Assembly (NCBI RefSeq): GCF_036569345.1
Contig: NZ_DATCQT010000055.1
Span: forward strand, 1 to 64,000
Direction: 5' to 3'
DNA: 64,000 nt
From: Clostridium_AD sp036569345
GTDB lineage: Bacteria > Bacillota > Clostridia > Clostridiales > Clostridiaceae
The notes under the pieces were generated by a model. It was given only the letters and a program-made list of their open reading frames with translations. It was not told the DNA's origin and did no database searches. This document shows, in pieces, positions 28,783 through 38,700 of the stretch. Each line of letters opens with the position of its first letter. Within the stretch, counting starts at the first letter, position 1. A program made the translations under genes and the position numbers.

Positions 28783-30291
28783 TTATTCACCTGCCTTTGT
28801 TTTATCTGCATCCTCAAAAGGTCTGAGTAACTTAGCTACTTCTTGACACGCTATTTTTTCAGGCGTTCCTTTCCCCAGAATAAGGATAAACTCATTTTTA
28901 AATTGAATCACAAAATCAATAAAATCATACGGCTTCCCTTTCGTGTGCTCTTCATTATCAACGTCTATCTGTTGCTTGATGAATTTCCAGAATACTTCAC
29001 TTTTAACTTTTGAAGAAAGGAAAGTAACGGCTTCTACTAAAGATAGTCCCGTAGTGCTTCCTGTAGGTGGCTTATAGAATCCAATTTCTGTTTGATAGTT
29101 TTCTGGGGATTTCAAGACGTCAATAAACTCACGATTTGATATCTGATAACAGGAGAACAACTCGCAAAAAAGTGTTCCAATTACTTGTTCTTCATCTGCA
29201 TCAGGTGTTTCATTGATTTTGTCCATTGTCATCATTAGTGAGATATATTTGTCATTACTCAAACGACAAGCCCAATAGACAATAGAATATAAGTCGAGAA
29301 TTATTTCATTTGCAATAGTTTGCAGTTCTTTTCCTAAGATAATGCCATTGTGTGCAACTTCGTTACGAAGATCTGGGACATCAAATGCAAAATAAGGATA
29401 AACAGCTAATTCCATAACTCTGTTCTCTCTAAATACTTTTTCGACTTTCTCTACCAATGTCCCAGCTTTATTTCCAAGTTCTTTTTTTGCCATTATAGAG
29501 CAACAATCATAGAACACTCCTTCCAATTGAATCACTGCAATGGCAACGAAAGCTTGATATTTCTTTTCATTAAACAGTTCAACAAGGGTATCAAAGATTT
29601 CAATTCTTCTGGAAAGGTAATGATTGCTTGATACCTTGTCTCGTACATATTCAATACAGTGGTTTTCAGTCACCATTCGTGCTATTTCCTCTTTGTAATT
29701 CTCAAAAGAGGAAACTTTCAGTTTAATATACTCATTTACAGTTTTTTCTACTTTAACAAGTTCAATACCCGGGATAAAACGTATCTTTGCTTCCGTGCTA
29801 AAGTCATGCTTAAAGTCAAAATACCTCTTGAAATGAGCATATTCATATCTTCCATCAAGGAATAGCATAGTTAGCTTATCATCTTTTCGTTCGACATACT
29901 TATATGACTTGTTTTCAACAACAAAATCAATAAGTTTATCACTATAAAAATCAATAATTTCTGTTTTAGCATTTTTATTTAATCCAGCAAAATACCGATA
30001 TTTTTTGTGCTTATAATCTTCATCTGACAGGGTAGCAGCATCAAGTGATTTTAACTCAGCTAAACTTTTATCTATTTCCCTCAAATCATTACGAACACGC
30101 TCAGAAACAAAAATATAATTACTAATTATATTTTCGATCTCTATTTCACTTATTGTCTCTCCTTCAATCTGTATTACCCCTAAAAGTTCCTTGCAAAAGT
30201 CTTTCTTACTAAGTGATGGTAAATCTTCTTTGAATACCAAGTTTGGTAATACTGATTTTAGTTTATTGCTAGCCAAATTTTCATTGCACAT
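28783..30291 (-). CDS. BREX-embedded accessory protein with HEPN-type RNase motif
   Basis: The protein has 502 residues and no family that I recognise with certainty. Around 240-330 a helical segment contains DVPDLRNEVAHNG with the R-x4-H motif (R309, N310, H314). This is the catalytic signature of HEPN ribonucleases, preceded by helices of the expected length. The rest is helical without further motifs. The gene sits between pglX and pglZ, starts 12 bp downstream of pglX (ATG after GAGGGGGAAAACCG) and almost touches pglZ, so it is co-transcribed. Core type 1 BREX does not include it. It may be an embedded abortive-infection effector that fires if BREX fails. Confidence 0.6.
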   Translation of the reverse strand: MCNENLASNKLKSVLPNLVFKEDLPSLSKKDFCKELLGVIQIEGETISEIEIENIISNYIFVSERVRNDLREIDKSLAELKSLDAATLSDEDYKHKKYRYFAGLNKNAKTEIIDFYSDKLIDFVVENKSYKYVERKDDKLTMLFLDGRYEYAHFKRYFDFKHDFSTEAKIRFIPGIELVKVEKTVNEYIKLKVSSFENYKEEIARMVTENHCIEYVRDKVSSNHYLSRRIEIFDTLVELFNEKKYQAFVAIAVIQLEGVFYDCCSIMAKKELGNKAGTLVEKVEKVFRENRVMELAVYPYFAFDVPDLRNEVAHNGIILGKELQTIANEIILDLYSIVYWACRLSNDKYISLMMTMDKINETPDADEEQVIGTLFCELFSCYQISNREFIDVLKSPENYQTEIGFYKPPTGSTTGLSLVEAVTFLSSKVKSEVFWKFIKQQIDVDNEEHTKGKPYDFIDFVIQFKNEFILILGKGTPEKIACQEVAKLLRPFEDADKTKAGE

Positions 30292-30303
30292 CGGTTTTCC
30301 CCC

Positions 30304-33300
30304 TCAAATTTTCGCCAGCACTGCAAGTTTCTTGCCATCGGTATCAGTCTGAATTTTTTCGTAATTCACTTTCACACCGTCATCCAAATCAATGGCGATA
30401 CGTGCAAGAGCCAAATGAGCAATTTTCTCATCATATTCTTTGGTTTCTTTAAGTTGTTTAACAAGCTTTTCTTTTCGTTTTGTAGCCGCTGTCATCTCAC
30501 GTGCATCTTTGCTGTTTTCTATGATTTCCTGCATCCGTAAAATCTCACTTTCATAAATCCGTTGCATCCGATGAAGGTAATCAATACGTAAATTGCCAAT
30601 GGTATCCTCATTATATCGGTGCATGTAGACAATAGCTTTAAACCCATCCGCTTTACCACTGTCAAACTGCCAATATATAGGACGCTTCTTATAAATCTTG
30701 CAGTGATCTTTGAAGAAATCTTTCAGAAAGTAACTGCGTATGATTTCACGTGAACTATTGCCCTTGTTACCCAGAGCTTTTGCAATAAAATCAAGGTTTT
30801 CTTCTAAGTTTTCTGTTCCAAATGTCTTTTTTAAAAAAGTGTATAGCAATCCTACAACATCATCTTCAAAGTACTCTTCGTCGGTTATTGGAAGAATATT
30901 ATCTCGATCTGGAATAAAGGTGCTATATTTGTTGACATCCCATTCACCACCAGCATAAGCAAGACCATCGATATCAATGCTATAGCGGCCAAACATACAA
31001 CCAACTACATATGAAATGAAAGAACGAATATCACGATTAATATCCGCCTTACGAACTGATACATCTTTATCATCCACTTCTGAGTTAAGTTCCTCCTGGA
31101 GCTCAAAAATACTAATAAAAACACGATTCACCTCTTCTTCATTAGCTTTAAGCTTCATAAATTGTGTTTCTTTATACTGAGACCACATTTTAAAAGCATT
31201 GTTGATTGTATCATCCGTGTTATAAAGTAAAAATGGATGTTTTAAAAAATCCCATGATGTTTCAAAAGAATTTGAATCATCTTTTGAAATGAAAATGTTG
31301 TCAACCACAATATCTACAATTTGCTTTCTAAATACATTCGAAGGGCAAATTGGAACAGCGGAAATTACTCCGGTACTACAGTTTATTGTTGGATTGATAA
31401 TAGAAAGAATTTTACTAACAACTCCTGAGTTCAAATATCCTAATACATAATAATTGTCATCTTCTGAAAAACACATCGGACCTGCATCTCCCAAAACGAA
31501 ACCTTCTGGCAAATATCTGCATGAATAAACTCCTGGAGTAATTAGGCCCCAAGTTAAACCATTCTTGAAAAAAAACTGTGTATTCTTACAGGTACGAGAA
31601 TAACTTCCATATAACTGAGATGCCAACTCTTTAACCTCAAATCCATTATCATACCAGTTGATTAAATATTCAAAATTCCCATACCATTTTCTATAGCCAC
31701 CACCCTTGCTATATGGAAACCATTTTTCAGAATACACTTGCTTATCACCATGCTTTCTTGAAAAATAAGTCTCTTTTAAATTAACCTCATACCAAAACCT
31801 AAGGAAACGATTATTATTATTAGTTGACATTCCAAGTTTTGTTTGATAAACATCTCCAATTTTTTCATAATTGGAGAACATTGATAAAATGCCTTTTTCA
31901 ATCCAATACGCTACAGGTTTATTAGGGATTGTAAAAAACTGCTTTGCTTGTGCTATATAAATGTTATCTTTATTGAAAAATCCACGCTCTTTTTCGTCTT
32001 GACTGTTATACTTAACCAATCTTGAAAAGGAACTATTATAATTGTCCATCGCTGAATTGTTTAATACGAAGGCTACCGTCTGAACGACCTCTCCACCTAT
32101 CTCATCAAAAGCTCGAGCGCCTAAATGAGCCATATTTGTGATTGTTGTTTGGCACAATATTTCTTCCCGCATTGTTGCAAAACTTGCTAAAAACATCCAA
32201 GAATGCTGCGTTATCATTGCTTGATATCTATTTTTTTTAGTTAACTGTATGCATCTTTGAATGAACACAGCAAACAAGTCCAACTTGCTATTAAAATACT
32301 CCTTTTGAACGAACTCAGTTAACTTCGCATCCATTCCCTTATTTCCCATGTAAGGTGGATTTGTTACTACTACATCATATTTTTGCGTCATTACAGCAAC
32401 TATTTCAACCAGTTGAATCAATTGCTTCTGAGTATCATCCAACCCAATAGCATCGAGTGTTAACTGTTCATCCATGCCAACATTGCCTACAAATCTATAA
32501 AGTAAATTCAAATCTAACTGATTAATATTGAGAATAGAACCATATTCCTTTGCATCATGCATTGTGTCCAACAGATACTGCATCTGCGTTAGGGCAGAAT
32601 TCTTCTCAATATCACTCAATCCTACTCCAAAATATTTCAGCTGCTCACGGTTAATCCCGTTGCTTTCCTGAATGGCATAAACATGGCTGGAAATCTTACC
32701 TTTCAAAATACGGCGATTATATTGTCTCGCCTTCATCGTTACAGCAAAATAAGCCAACTGATAAGCACGGTTATCAATATCAAGGCCATATATATTTTTC
32801 TCAATAATGTTCTTAGCCGCGTCCCGCTGACTATATCCATAACTTTCATAAATCTGCATCAGCACATCAAAAGCATACACCAACATGTGACCACTGCCCA
32901 TGCAAGGGTCAATAACCTTAATATCCTCTGGCATTATCGCTTTATATTCTTCACGTATAGCAGCCAGCTGCACCTGAACATCCACTTCTTGATCAGCCTC
33001 ATCCAGATAATATTTCCACTGAGATTTCAGGGTATCATTTGGATGACCTTCCACCCAAAGACGTCCAAGGCTGTTCTCTACCATGTAGCGAACAATCCAG
33101 TCAGGAGTAAATAGCTGCGTAGCCGCCGGAATACGCTGCTTGTTAATTTTCACATTCTTTTTAAGCAGTGCAAAGGTCTCACCCTTCGGTTCTGTATTGT
33201 AATACTGATACATCCAACCGATGATTTCAACCTGACCTTCTTTGGATACATTGAAGTCAGCCTCCGAGATATCATGAATCAGATGATAGACCACACCGTC

Positions 33301-33906
33301 CTGATCAGTGAAAGACACATTCATCAAAAGCTCAGTAAAATCATTGGTTTTTTCAAACAATGCAGGTAAAATGGAATTTAAAGCATTGCACTGCTTGATA
33401 AACAGCATACGGAAAAGTTCATCCAGCTGATTCTCATTTTTCAGCTGTACGATGCGGTCTTTTTCATAAGCAGTATAGTCCAAGTCGGCATTCATGGGAT
33501 TAGTGACCAAATCCGGCTCAGACTTATTGCTACTTTCTGAGGAAAGTACTCTGATACTAGTTGGTAGATAATCATTCACTTCCATGAAGCGCACAGCAAT
33601 TAGACGGTTAAACCAAGTGTAGGCAACTTCCTCCACCAAGCTCTGATAAGCGGTTTTGTAGTCAGACTTCTTGGCTTTTCTATGAATTTCTTCAGCCAAT
33701 TTTTTGCGTTGTTCAATCTCAACACCAGCAATGGAGTAAGGCTCCTTTGTTCCAATATCAAAAAACTTAACAGTCTGCGTGGACTGCGGCAAAGGACTTT
33801 TAATCTCTTTTTCTGTAATTCCAAGTAATCCGGCTTTATATGTTATTTCAGCGATGAGCTTATTTCTTGCCCATATCGCAAAGTTTTTTATCGCTGTTTT
33901 ATTCAT
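30304..33906 (-). CDS. pglX: BREX adenine-specific DNA methyltransferase PglX (BrxX)
   Basis: The protein has 1200 residues. The SAM-binding motif I DPCMGSGH is at 333-340 and the catalytic NPPY at 516-519, in the order of gamma-class N6-adenine methyltransferases. Downstream, about 520-900, is the region where target recognition lies in this family. It methylates one strand of a non-palindromic site and marks host DNA as self. The ATG follows AGGAGGATATGCA. By eye, the stretch 31.2-32.3 kb that encodes the target recognition part is more AT-rich than the flanks, which hints at domain exchange. Confidence 0.94.
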   Translation of the reverse strand: MNKTAIKNFAIWARNKLIAEITYKAGLLGITEKEIKSPLPQSTQTVKFFDIGTKEPYSIAGVEIEQRKKLAEEIHRKAKKSDYKTAYQSLVEEVAYTWFNRLIAVRFMEVNDYLPTSIRVLSSESSNKSEPDLVTNPMNADLDYTAYEKDRIVQLKNENQLDELFRMLFIKQCNALNSILPALFEKTNDFTELLMNVSFTDQDGVVYHLIHDISEADFNVSKEGQVEIIGWMYQYYNTEPKGETFALLKKNVKINKQRIPAATQLFTPDWIVRYMVENSLGRLWVEGHPNDTLKSQWKYYLDEADQEVDVQVQLAAIREEYKAIMPEDIKVIDPCMGSGHMLVYAFDVLMQIYESYGYSQRDAAKNIIEKNIYGLDIDNRAYQLAYFAVTMKARQYNRRILKGKISSHVYAIQESNGINREQLKYFGVGLSDIEKNSALTQMQYLLDTMHDAKEYGSILNINQLDLNLLYRFVGNVGMDEQLTLDAIGLDDTQKQLIQLVEIVAVMTQKYDVVVTNPPYMGNKGMDAKLTEFVQKEYFNSKLDLFAVFIQRCIQLTKKNRYQAMITQHSWMFLASFATMREEILCQTTITNMAHLGARAFDEIGGEVVQTVAFVLNNSAMDNYNSSFSRLVKYNSQDEKERGFFNKDNIYIAQAKQFFTIPNKPVAYWIEKGILSMFSNYEKIGDVYQTKLGMSTNNNNRFLRFWYEVNLKETYFSRKHGDKQVYSEKWFPYSKGGGYRKWYGNFEYLINWYDNGFEVKELASQLYGSYSRTCKNTQFFFKNGLTWGLITPGVYSCRYLPEGFVLGDAGPMCFSEDDNYYVLGYLNSGVVSKILSIINPTINCSTGVISAVPICPSNVFRKQIVDIVVDNIFISKDDSNSFETSWDFLKHPFLLYNTDDTINNAFKMWSQYKETQFMKLKANEEEVNRVFISIFELQEELNSEVDDKDVSVRKADINRDIRSFISYVVGCMFGRYSIDIDGLAYAGGEWDVNKYSTFIPDRDNILPITDEEYFEDDVVGLLYTFLKKTFGTENLEENLDFIAKALGNKGNSSREIIRSYFLKDFFKDHCKIYKKRPIYWQFDSGKADGFKAIVYMHRYNEDTIGNLRIDYLHRMQRIYESEILRMQEIIENSKDAREMTAATKRKEKLVKQLKETKEYDEKIAHLALARIAIDLDDGVKVNYEKIQTDTDGKKLAVLAKI

Positions 33907-33921
33907 TGCATATCCTCCTAT

Positions 33922-34053
33922 GATCGACTAAAGATTGACTAAAGATTGGTTAAACATTGGTTAACTTAATCCTTTTAACCAATACCCAATTAGCTGTTTA
34001 AAAATTTTCTTAGTTAAAATCTTGGTTAAATCTTGGTTAAATCTTAGTTTAAC
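33922..34053. repeat. Two clusters of 11-bp tandem repeats between pglX and the AlbA gene
   Basis: The left cluster is four adjoining 11-bp units, variants of GATTGGTTAAA (33922-33932, 33933-33943, 33944-33954, 33955-33965). The right cluster is one 12-bp and three 11-bp units of CTTGGTTAAAT type (34009-34020, 34021-34031, 34032-34042, 34043-34053). The shared core is TTGGTTAAA. Inverted copies (TTAACCAAT) at 33975-33983 and 34050-34056 allow hairpins. The period matches one helical turn, so a protein could bind cooperatively along one face. It may be an operator array for the flanking genes or an RNA-level control region in the operon. Confidence 0.75.
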
Positions 34054-34065
34054 CAATGTTTTTAA

Positions 34066-35772
34066 TCAATTTTTAGTCAATATCCAGTATGATTTTTGTT
34101 GATTGTCAGTGTCTGTTGTGATAATTCCCTCACGTTTCATAGCCGTCAACAGGTTACGAACTTTGTTTTCCTTTTGTTTTTCATCCAACACATCTGGCAA
34201 TTTACTGAAGAGCAGTTCCATGAAATCTTTTTTCTTTCCTTTTTTCCATTGTTTTAGATAATCCACAATTAGCTTTTTATAATACTCATCATCAAAACCT
34301 TTATTTTTAATATACTGTGCCTGCTCATCAATGGCTTTGGAAAGTGGTGCAGATAAGTAGAGATTTGGAGCTTTTCCCTCAACAACGCCAAGTTTCCGAA
34401 TTCGCTTGGTATCTTCCTTACTAATTGGTTCATTTTTCTGTATGCGATCAATTATATAGACTGTATCCAAATCAAAGTCTGGATTTTCAAACAGAATACG
34501 AGTATAGTTTTCGTTTAGCACCTTGCCATAAACAGCAACTGATACTTCACCTTGCCTAGAAAAGTCATAATCTGGCATTGGAAAAAACTTTTCTTTTTGA
34601 ATTTTATAGACCTTACGAATACCCATGCTAGCCGTATCAATCATGTAAAAGCTTGACATTGCCTGTGTCAATAACTGATTCCTGTAATACGGTGGGGAGT
34701 AGCTCGGTACTAACACAGGCTGGATTTCTCCGGGTAAAAAGCTGCCCGGGTTAGTGATTTTAACCTTATCTTCAAATTCATTTACATAGATTCTTCCACC
34801 AATTGTATAGTCCTGATGAGCGATACAGTTGTTCAAAAGTTCTCGAAACATCCAAGAATCGTACTGCTGAGTTTCCGTTGGAAACAGCGTCATTTGATTC
34901 GGCATATACCTGTAAGTCAGATTACGAATTTTAGTATAGACCTTATCTACAACAGTCAAAAAAGGGATGTTAAATATTTCATAGTCCTTATCATTACCCT
35001 TGGAATCGTATAGTCGCCACATAATGTGCGGCGAAAAATCCAGCAGATAATCAAAATCACTGTTTCCAAGAAGAACCATTGCAGCATTGGTTATCTGACC
35101 GTCAATAATAAGTTTTAGCTTTGTCAAAAATTCCATATCCGTCATAGCATTTACTTCTTCTTCAATATGCGGTTTATTTGCCCGCTTCTTATAATTTTCA
35201 CGAGCCATTACAATTGCATCATGATCTAGATACTCTATCTTTGCGCCTTCTACAACCTGCTTTGACCAATCCCGTTTTTTTTGCCCTCGAATACGATCTA
35301 TTTCCTCCTGTGACAAATTAGTTAATGATTCTCCATCACGTCCGTAATAACGATTTTTCCATCCGGTAGGTATTGCAGTCACCGCAGACGGAATCTTAAA
35401 CATAACCACACGTTTCTGTTTACCATCAACTTCCGGGTATAACTCAAATATATCCATGAACGAAATGCCTCCGGTTGTGCTGGTGGCAATTTCATGTTTA
35501 AGTTTTTCTAAAGATTTCATATCTTTGTAGTTGGTTCCAATAATATGGTGATCTTTATCCTGCACTCCAAATATGAGCCACCCATATTGTTTGTTCTTTA
35601 AATTTGCTTCATTGCTGATTGCAGAAAAATATTGTCCAAGCTTATGGGTATCATAATTGCCCTTAGCTTCTTTAAACTCCACTAGTTCATTTTCACACCG
35701 GGAAATCAACATTGACAGCGTTTCTTCTAAAGTCTTTTGGTTTGAATCATTATCCATAAAATAATCAGCCAT
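34066..35772 (-). CDS. AlbA_2 (Schlafen-type) / GHKL ATPase-like accessory protein in BREX operon
   Basis: The protein has 568 residues (COG2865 type). An AlbA_2 domain spans about 20-140, with ELVEFKEAKG and WLIFGVQDKD. A GHKL/HATPase_c_4-like domain is at about 290-350 (RELLNNCIAHQDY, then ITNPGSFLPG). The C-terminus is helical and winged-helix-like. Such proteins are annotated as DNA-binding regulators or ATPases and occur as extra genes in some BREX operons. The ATG follows AGGAGGAAGCAT, 17 bp after the brxC stop. The array of 11-bp repeats directly after its stop is a plausible target. Confidence 0.75.
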   Translation of the reverse strand: MADYFMDNDSNQKTLEETLSMLISRCENELVEFKEAKGNYDTHKLGQYFSAISNEANLKNKQYGWLIFGVQDKDHHIIGTNYKDMKSLEKLKHEIATSTTGGISFMDIFELYPEVDGKQKRVVMFKIPSAVTAIPTGWKNRYYGRDGESLTNLSQEEIDRIRGQKKRDWSKQVVEGAKIEYLDHDAIVMARENYKKRANKPHIEEEVNAMTDMEFLTKLKLIIDGQITNAAMVLLGNSDFDYLLDFSPHIMWRLYDSKGNDKDYEIFNIPFLTVVDKVYTKIRNLTYRYMPNQMTLFPTETQQYDSWMFRELLNNCIAHQDYTIGGRIYVNEFEDKVKITNPGSFLPGEIQPVLVPSYSPPYYRNQLLTQAMSSFYMIDTASMGIRKVYKIQKEKFFPMPDYDFSRQGEVSVAVYGKVLNENYTRILFENPDFDLDTVYIIDRIQKNEPISKEDTKRIRKLGVVEGKAPNLYLSAPLSKAIDEQAQYIKNKGFDDEYYKKLIVDYLKQWKKGKKKDFMELLFSKLPDVLDEKQKENKVRNLLTAMKREGIITTDTDNQQKSYWILTKN

Positions 35773-35789
35773 ATGCTTCCTCCTTTACT

Positions 35790-38700
35790 TTAGAACTCAA
35801 TATTTACAATTGTATCATCAGCCAGCTCGCTCAAAATACGTTTTTTCAGAGCATCTATATATTTTTCAACGTCTTCAGCAGTTTCAATACGCCAAGAAGA
35901 AGAGACAGTAATAGACTTGATGCTGATATTTTTCTTTTTCTTCACTTTTAGCTGAGGCCCAGGATCAACAGTTTTGTGACCATTATTTTCATATCTAGCC
36001 TGTTCTTCTGCAACATGATCAGCTTCAAGCAATTCGTCTTTTTTATCTATTTCATTTAGCAGACGGACTTTTAGAGCATCGGCTTCAACCTTTATATTCT
36101 GCAAGGTAGCAACATTGTTACAATGAGTGGCCTTATCATGAATTTCAGTAAAAAGTTTGAAATAACGATCACTTAGTTCTGACTTATATGACTTAGTATC
36201 AAGGATTTCGAATACCCTGGTTCTCGCATCATCAATAGCTGCAATTATCGGAGCTTCCATTTCTGAAAGAACACGCATATATGCATCAGTATAGTTATCT
36301 AGAAGCTCAGGAAGTTTCGGAATATCACCGTATGGTAAATCTTTTCTCAGAATAGCCTTAACAGAACTAACATATTCTTCAACCTTATCATCCACAATAA
36401 AAGTCTTACTTTCATCGTAAATCTTTATCAATCGCAAAGCACGTTCAAATATGCTCTTCTGATCACCGGCAAAAAACGCTTTAACAGGTTCATATTCCTC
36501 AGCAAAGTCAAAATAGTCCTCCCTGTCAGACTTAATCTTCATAAAAAACTCCATAGGAGATTGAATCTGAATGACCGCACGAAGCAAGCCCTTCCCAGTT
36601 GCAACGGTCTTTTGCCCCGGCAACTTCTGACTATTATACATGATTTCAAATTTCTCCAGCTCGTTGATCACATTTTGGCTATAGCTATTAAAGGAACGCA
36701 TCATAGAATCATCGTCATCATTAACACTCGAAACGCCAAACAATTCTTTCATTACTTCACGCACAGCCTTTTTCTGTATATCATTAGGTTTTTCACGACG
36801 TTCTGTTAGAAGCTTTTCAACATATTCTTTCTTAGTAATATAACGGATAATTTCTTCCTCAGATTTATTTAGTATAGTAACACTGCTGCCATTTACAGCA
36901 AATGAAATATCCCCACTCTTAAACAGCTTTGCAACCAGCCATTCCACATCATCCTCCACGAAACCATAAGGAGCTTTCATGAAGCGATCCATCAAACTTT
37001 TCATGGAAGTCTTCGTATGCATGGATGAATTGCTAGCAATATAGCTAAGCATGTCATTTAATGCATTAACATTCGGTTCTGCTCCACCTACAAGCGTCAG
37101 TGTCTGCTGACTTGAAGTCTTAAATAATACCCTGATATTAGCTTCACCCATTACAGCATCAATATAAGGTAGCTTGTGGTAGACAGTGGACACAAGTCGG
37201 CTAAGAGCATCATTAATACGTGATGAAACTTCCTTGGAGCCAATCTGTGCTTTATCACCATTAACATATATATCCGCATTTTTCATTGATTCCAAAAGAA
37301 ACAGCTTTGCATTGCCACTTCTTTCACGCATTTCCACACGTTTCGCTTCTTTAATTTGCTCAAACTTAGCCAATGCATTAGAAGTTGTAAGCCTCAGATA
37401 TTTTTCAATTTTCAGTGCACTTCTCAGTTCATTCAAAAATGCAGAGTCGTTTGGCAATACTACAAGAACTTCCTTGCCCTGTCCAGACATCATGCGAAGT
37501 GTTGTCTCCTCATCACTATAGTCAGAGTTCGGGGTAAGTACCCGCACTCCGATATCATGGTTCTGATTTGTCTTATATTGACGGTCGTCTACAATCTGAT
37601 TAAATGAAAAACTATACCGTCCACTAAAAGCAGGATAACGATATTTTTTATCTTTAAATATATCTTCAAAAATTAGTTCAGATACTTTGCTGATAACCTC
37701 ATTCATTTCAATAGGCTGTCCTTCAATTTCACGATTGATCTCCTGTTCCTCATCAGTTAGAAAGACATAAATATCACCATTCTTCTGAACCAGCATCTGA
37801 CGAACAAGAACTTTAATAGCTTCCTCAACATCCTTCTTCAATGCAATACGGTCGGTATCAATTTCAGAAATCATAAGGCTAGTAATATTATCAATATTGG
37901 CTTTAATCTCTTTGACGTATTTAACCATAAAGAGGGTTTTCAGTACGTTGACATTGAAACACTCAACTTCATGATCAGGATTGATATAATTATTGTCCAT
38001 TGCTCTCGTAATTACACCCTTATGGCTATGATCTAAGAACTGATGCAGTGCATCATAAAAAACATTAAACGGAATCATCGCGCCGTGTTGCTCATTCATC
38101 AGTTTCATAGCCGATTCTTTAAACAAGGCAAGCATGGACCTCTCACCCTCAGATAAATGCTTGCCGGATGCTCCATGGGTTCTTATGGAAGTCAATACGC
38201 TTGCAAGCAGATTGAACTGATAAGGCACAAATGGGTAAACAGCAGCAAAATCATTTTCATCAGTATACAGCTTTTTCTCAACACCATCATTGAAAACGAT
38301 GAGGTTTTTGATGATGGTTGCCTTTTGCTCATAGAGCAATTTCAGTGTCTGCTTAGCAGTAGTTGTTTTATCCAAAATTCTTTTCTTTATAACTTCATCC
38401 ACGTTAGCTGAGGAAAGAGAAAGCCTAGTATCAAAACGCCCCTGAATTTTAGAGAAGTCATTTCCCTTTATCTTGGTTATGGAATCAATATCCTGCTGGC
38501 TAGTTACTACAATCCAGACCTTCCCCTGACATGCTGTTCCCAAATCTTCTGTCACAGTTTGCAGGTTAAGCATCAATTTAGAATCATCACCTATATACTG
38601 ACCAATTTCATCCGATAAAAAGACTATGTGATGATTACGGCCTTTACTATCAAGGTATTCCTTAACCATTTTGGCAAAGTTCTCGATGCTGATATTATAA

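Noticed and set aside
32683..33114. 143-codon plus-strand open frame opposite pglX
   Set aside because: It lies entirely antisense to well-supported methyltransferase sequence and has no ribosome site.
33922..34053. CRISPR array
   Set aside because: The units are 11 bp, adjoining and without spacers, and no cas genes are present in the window.
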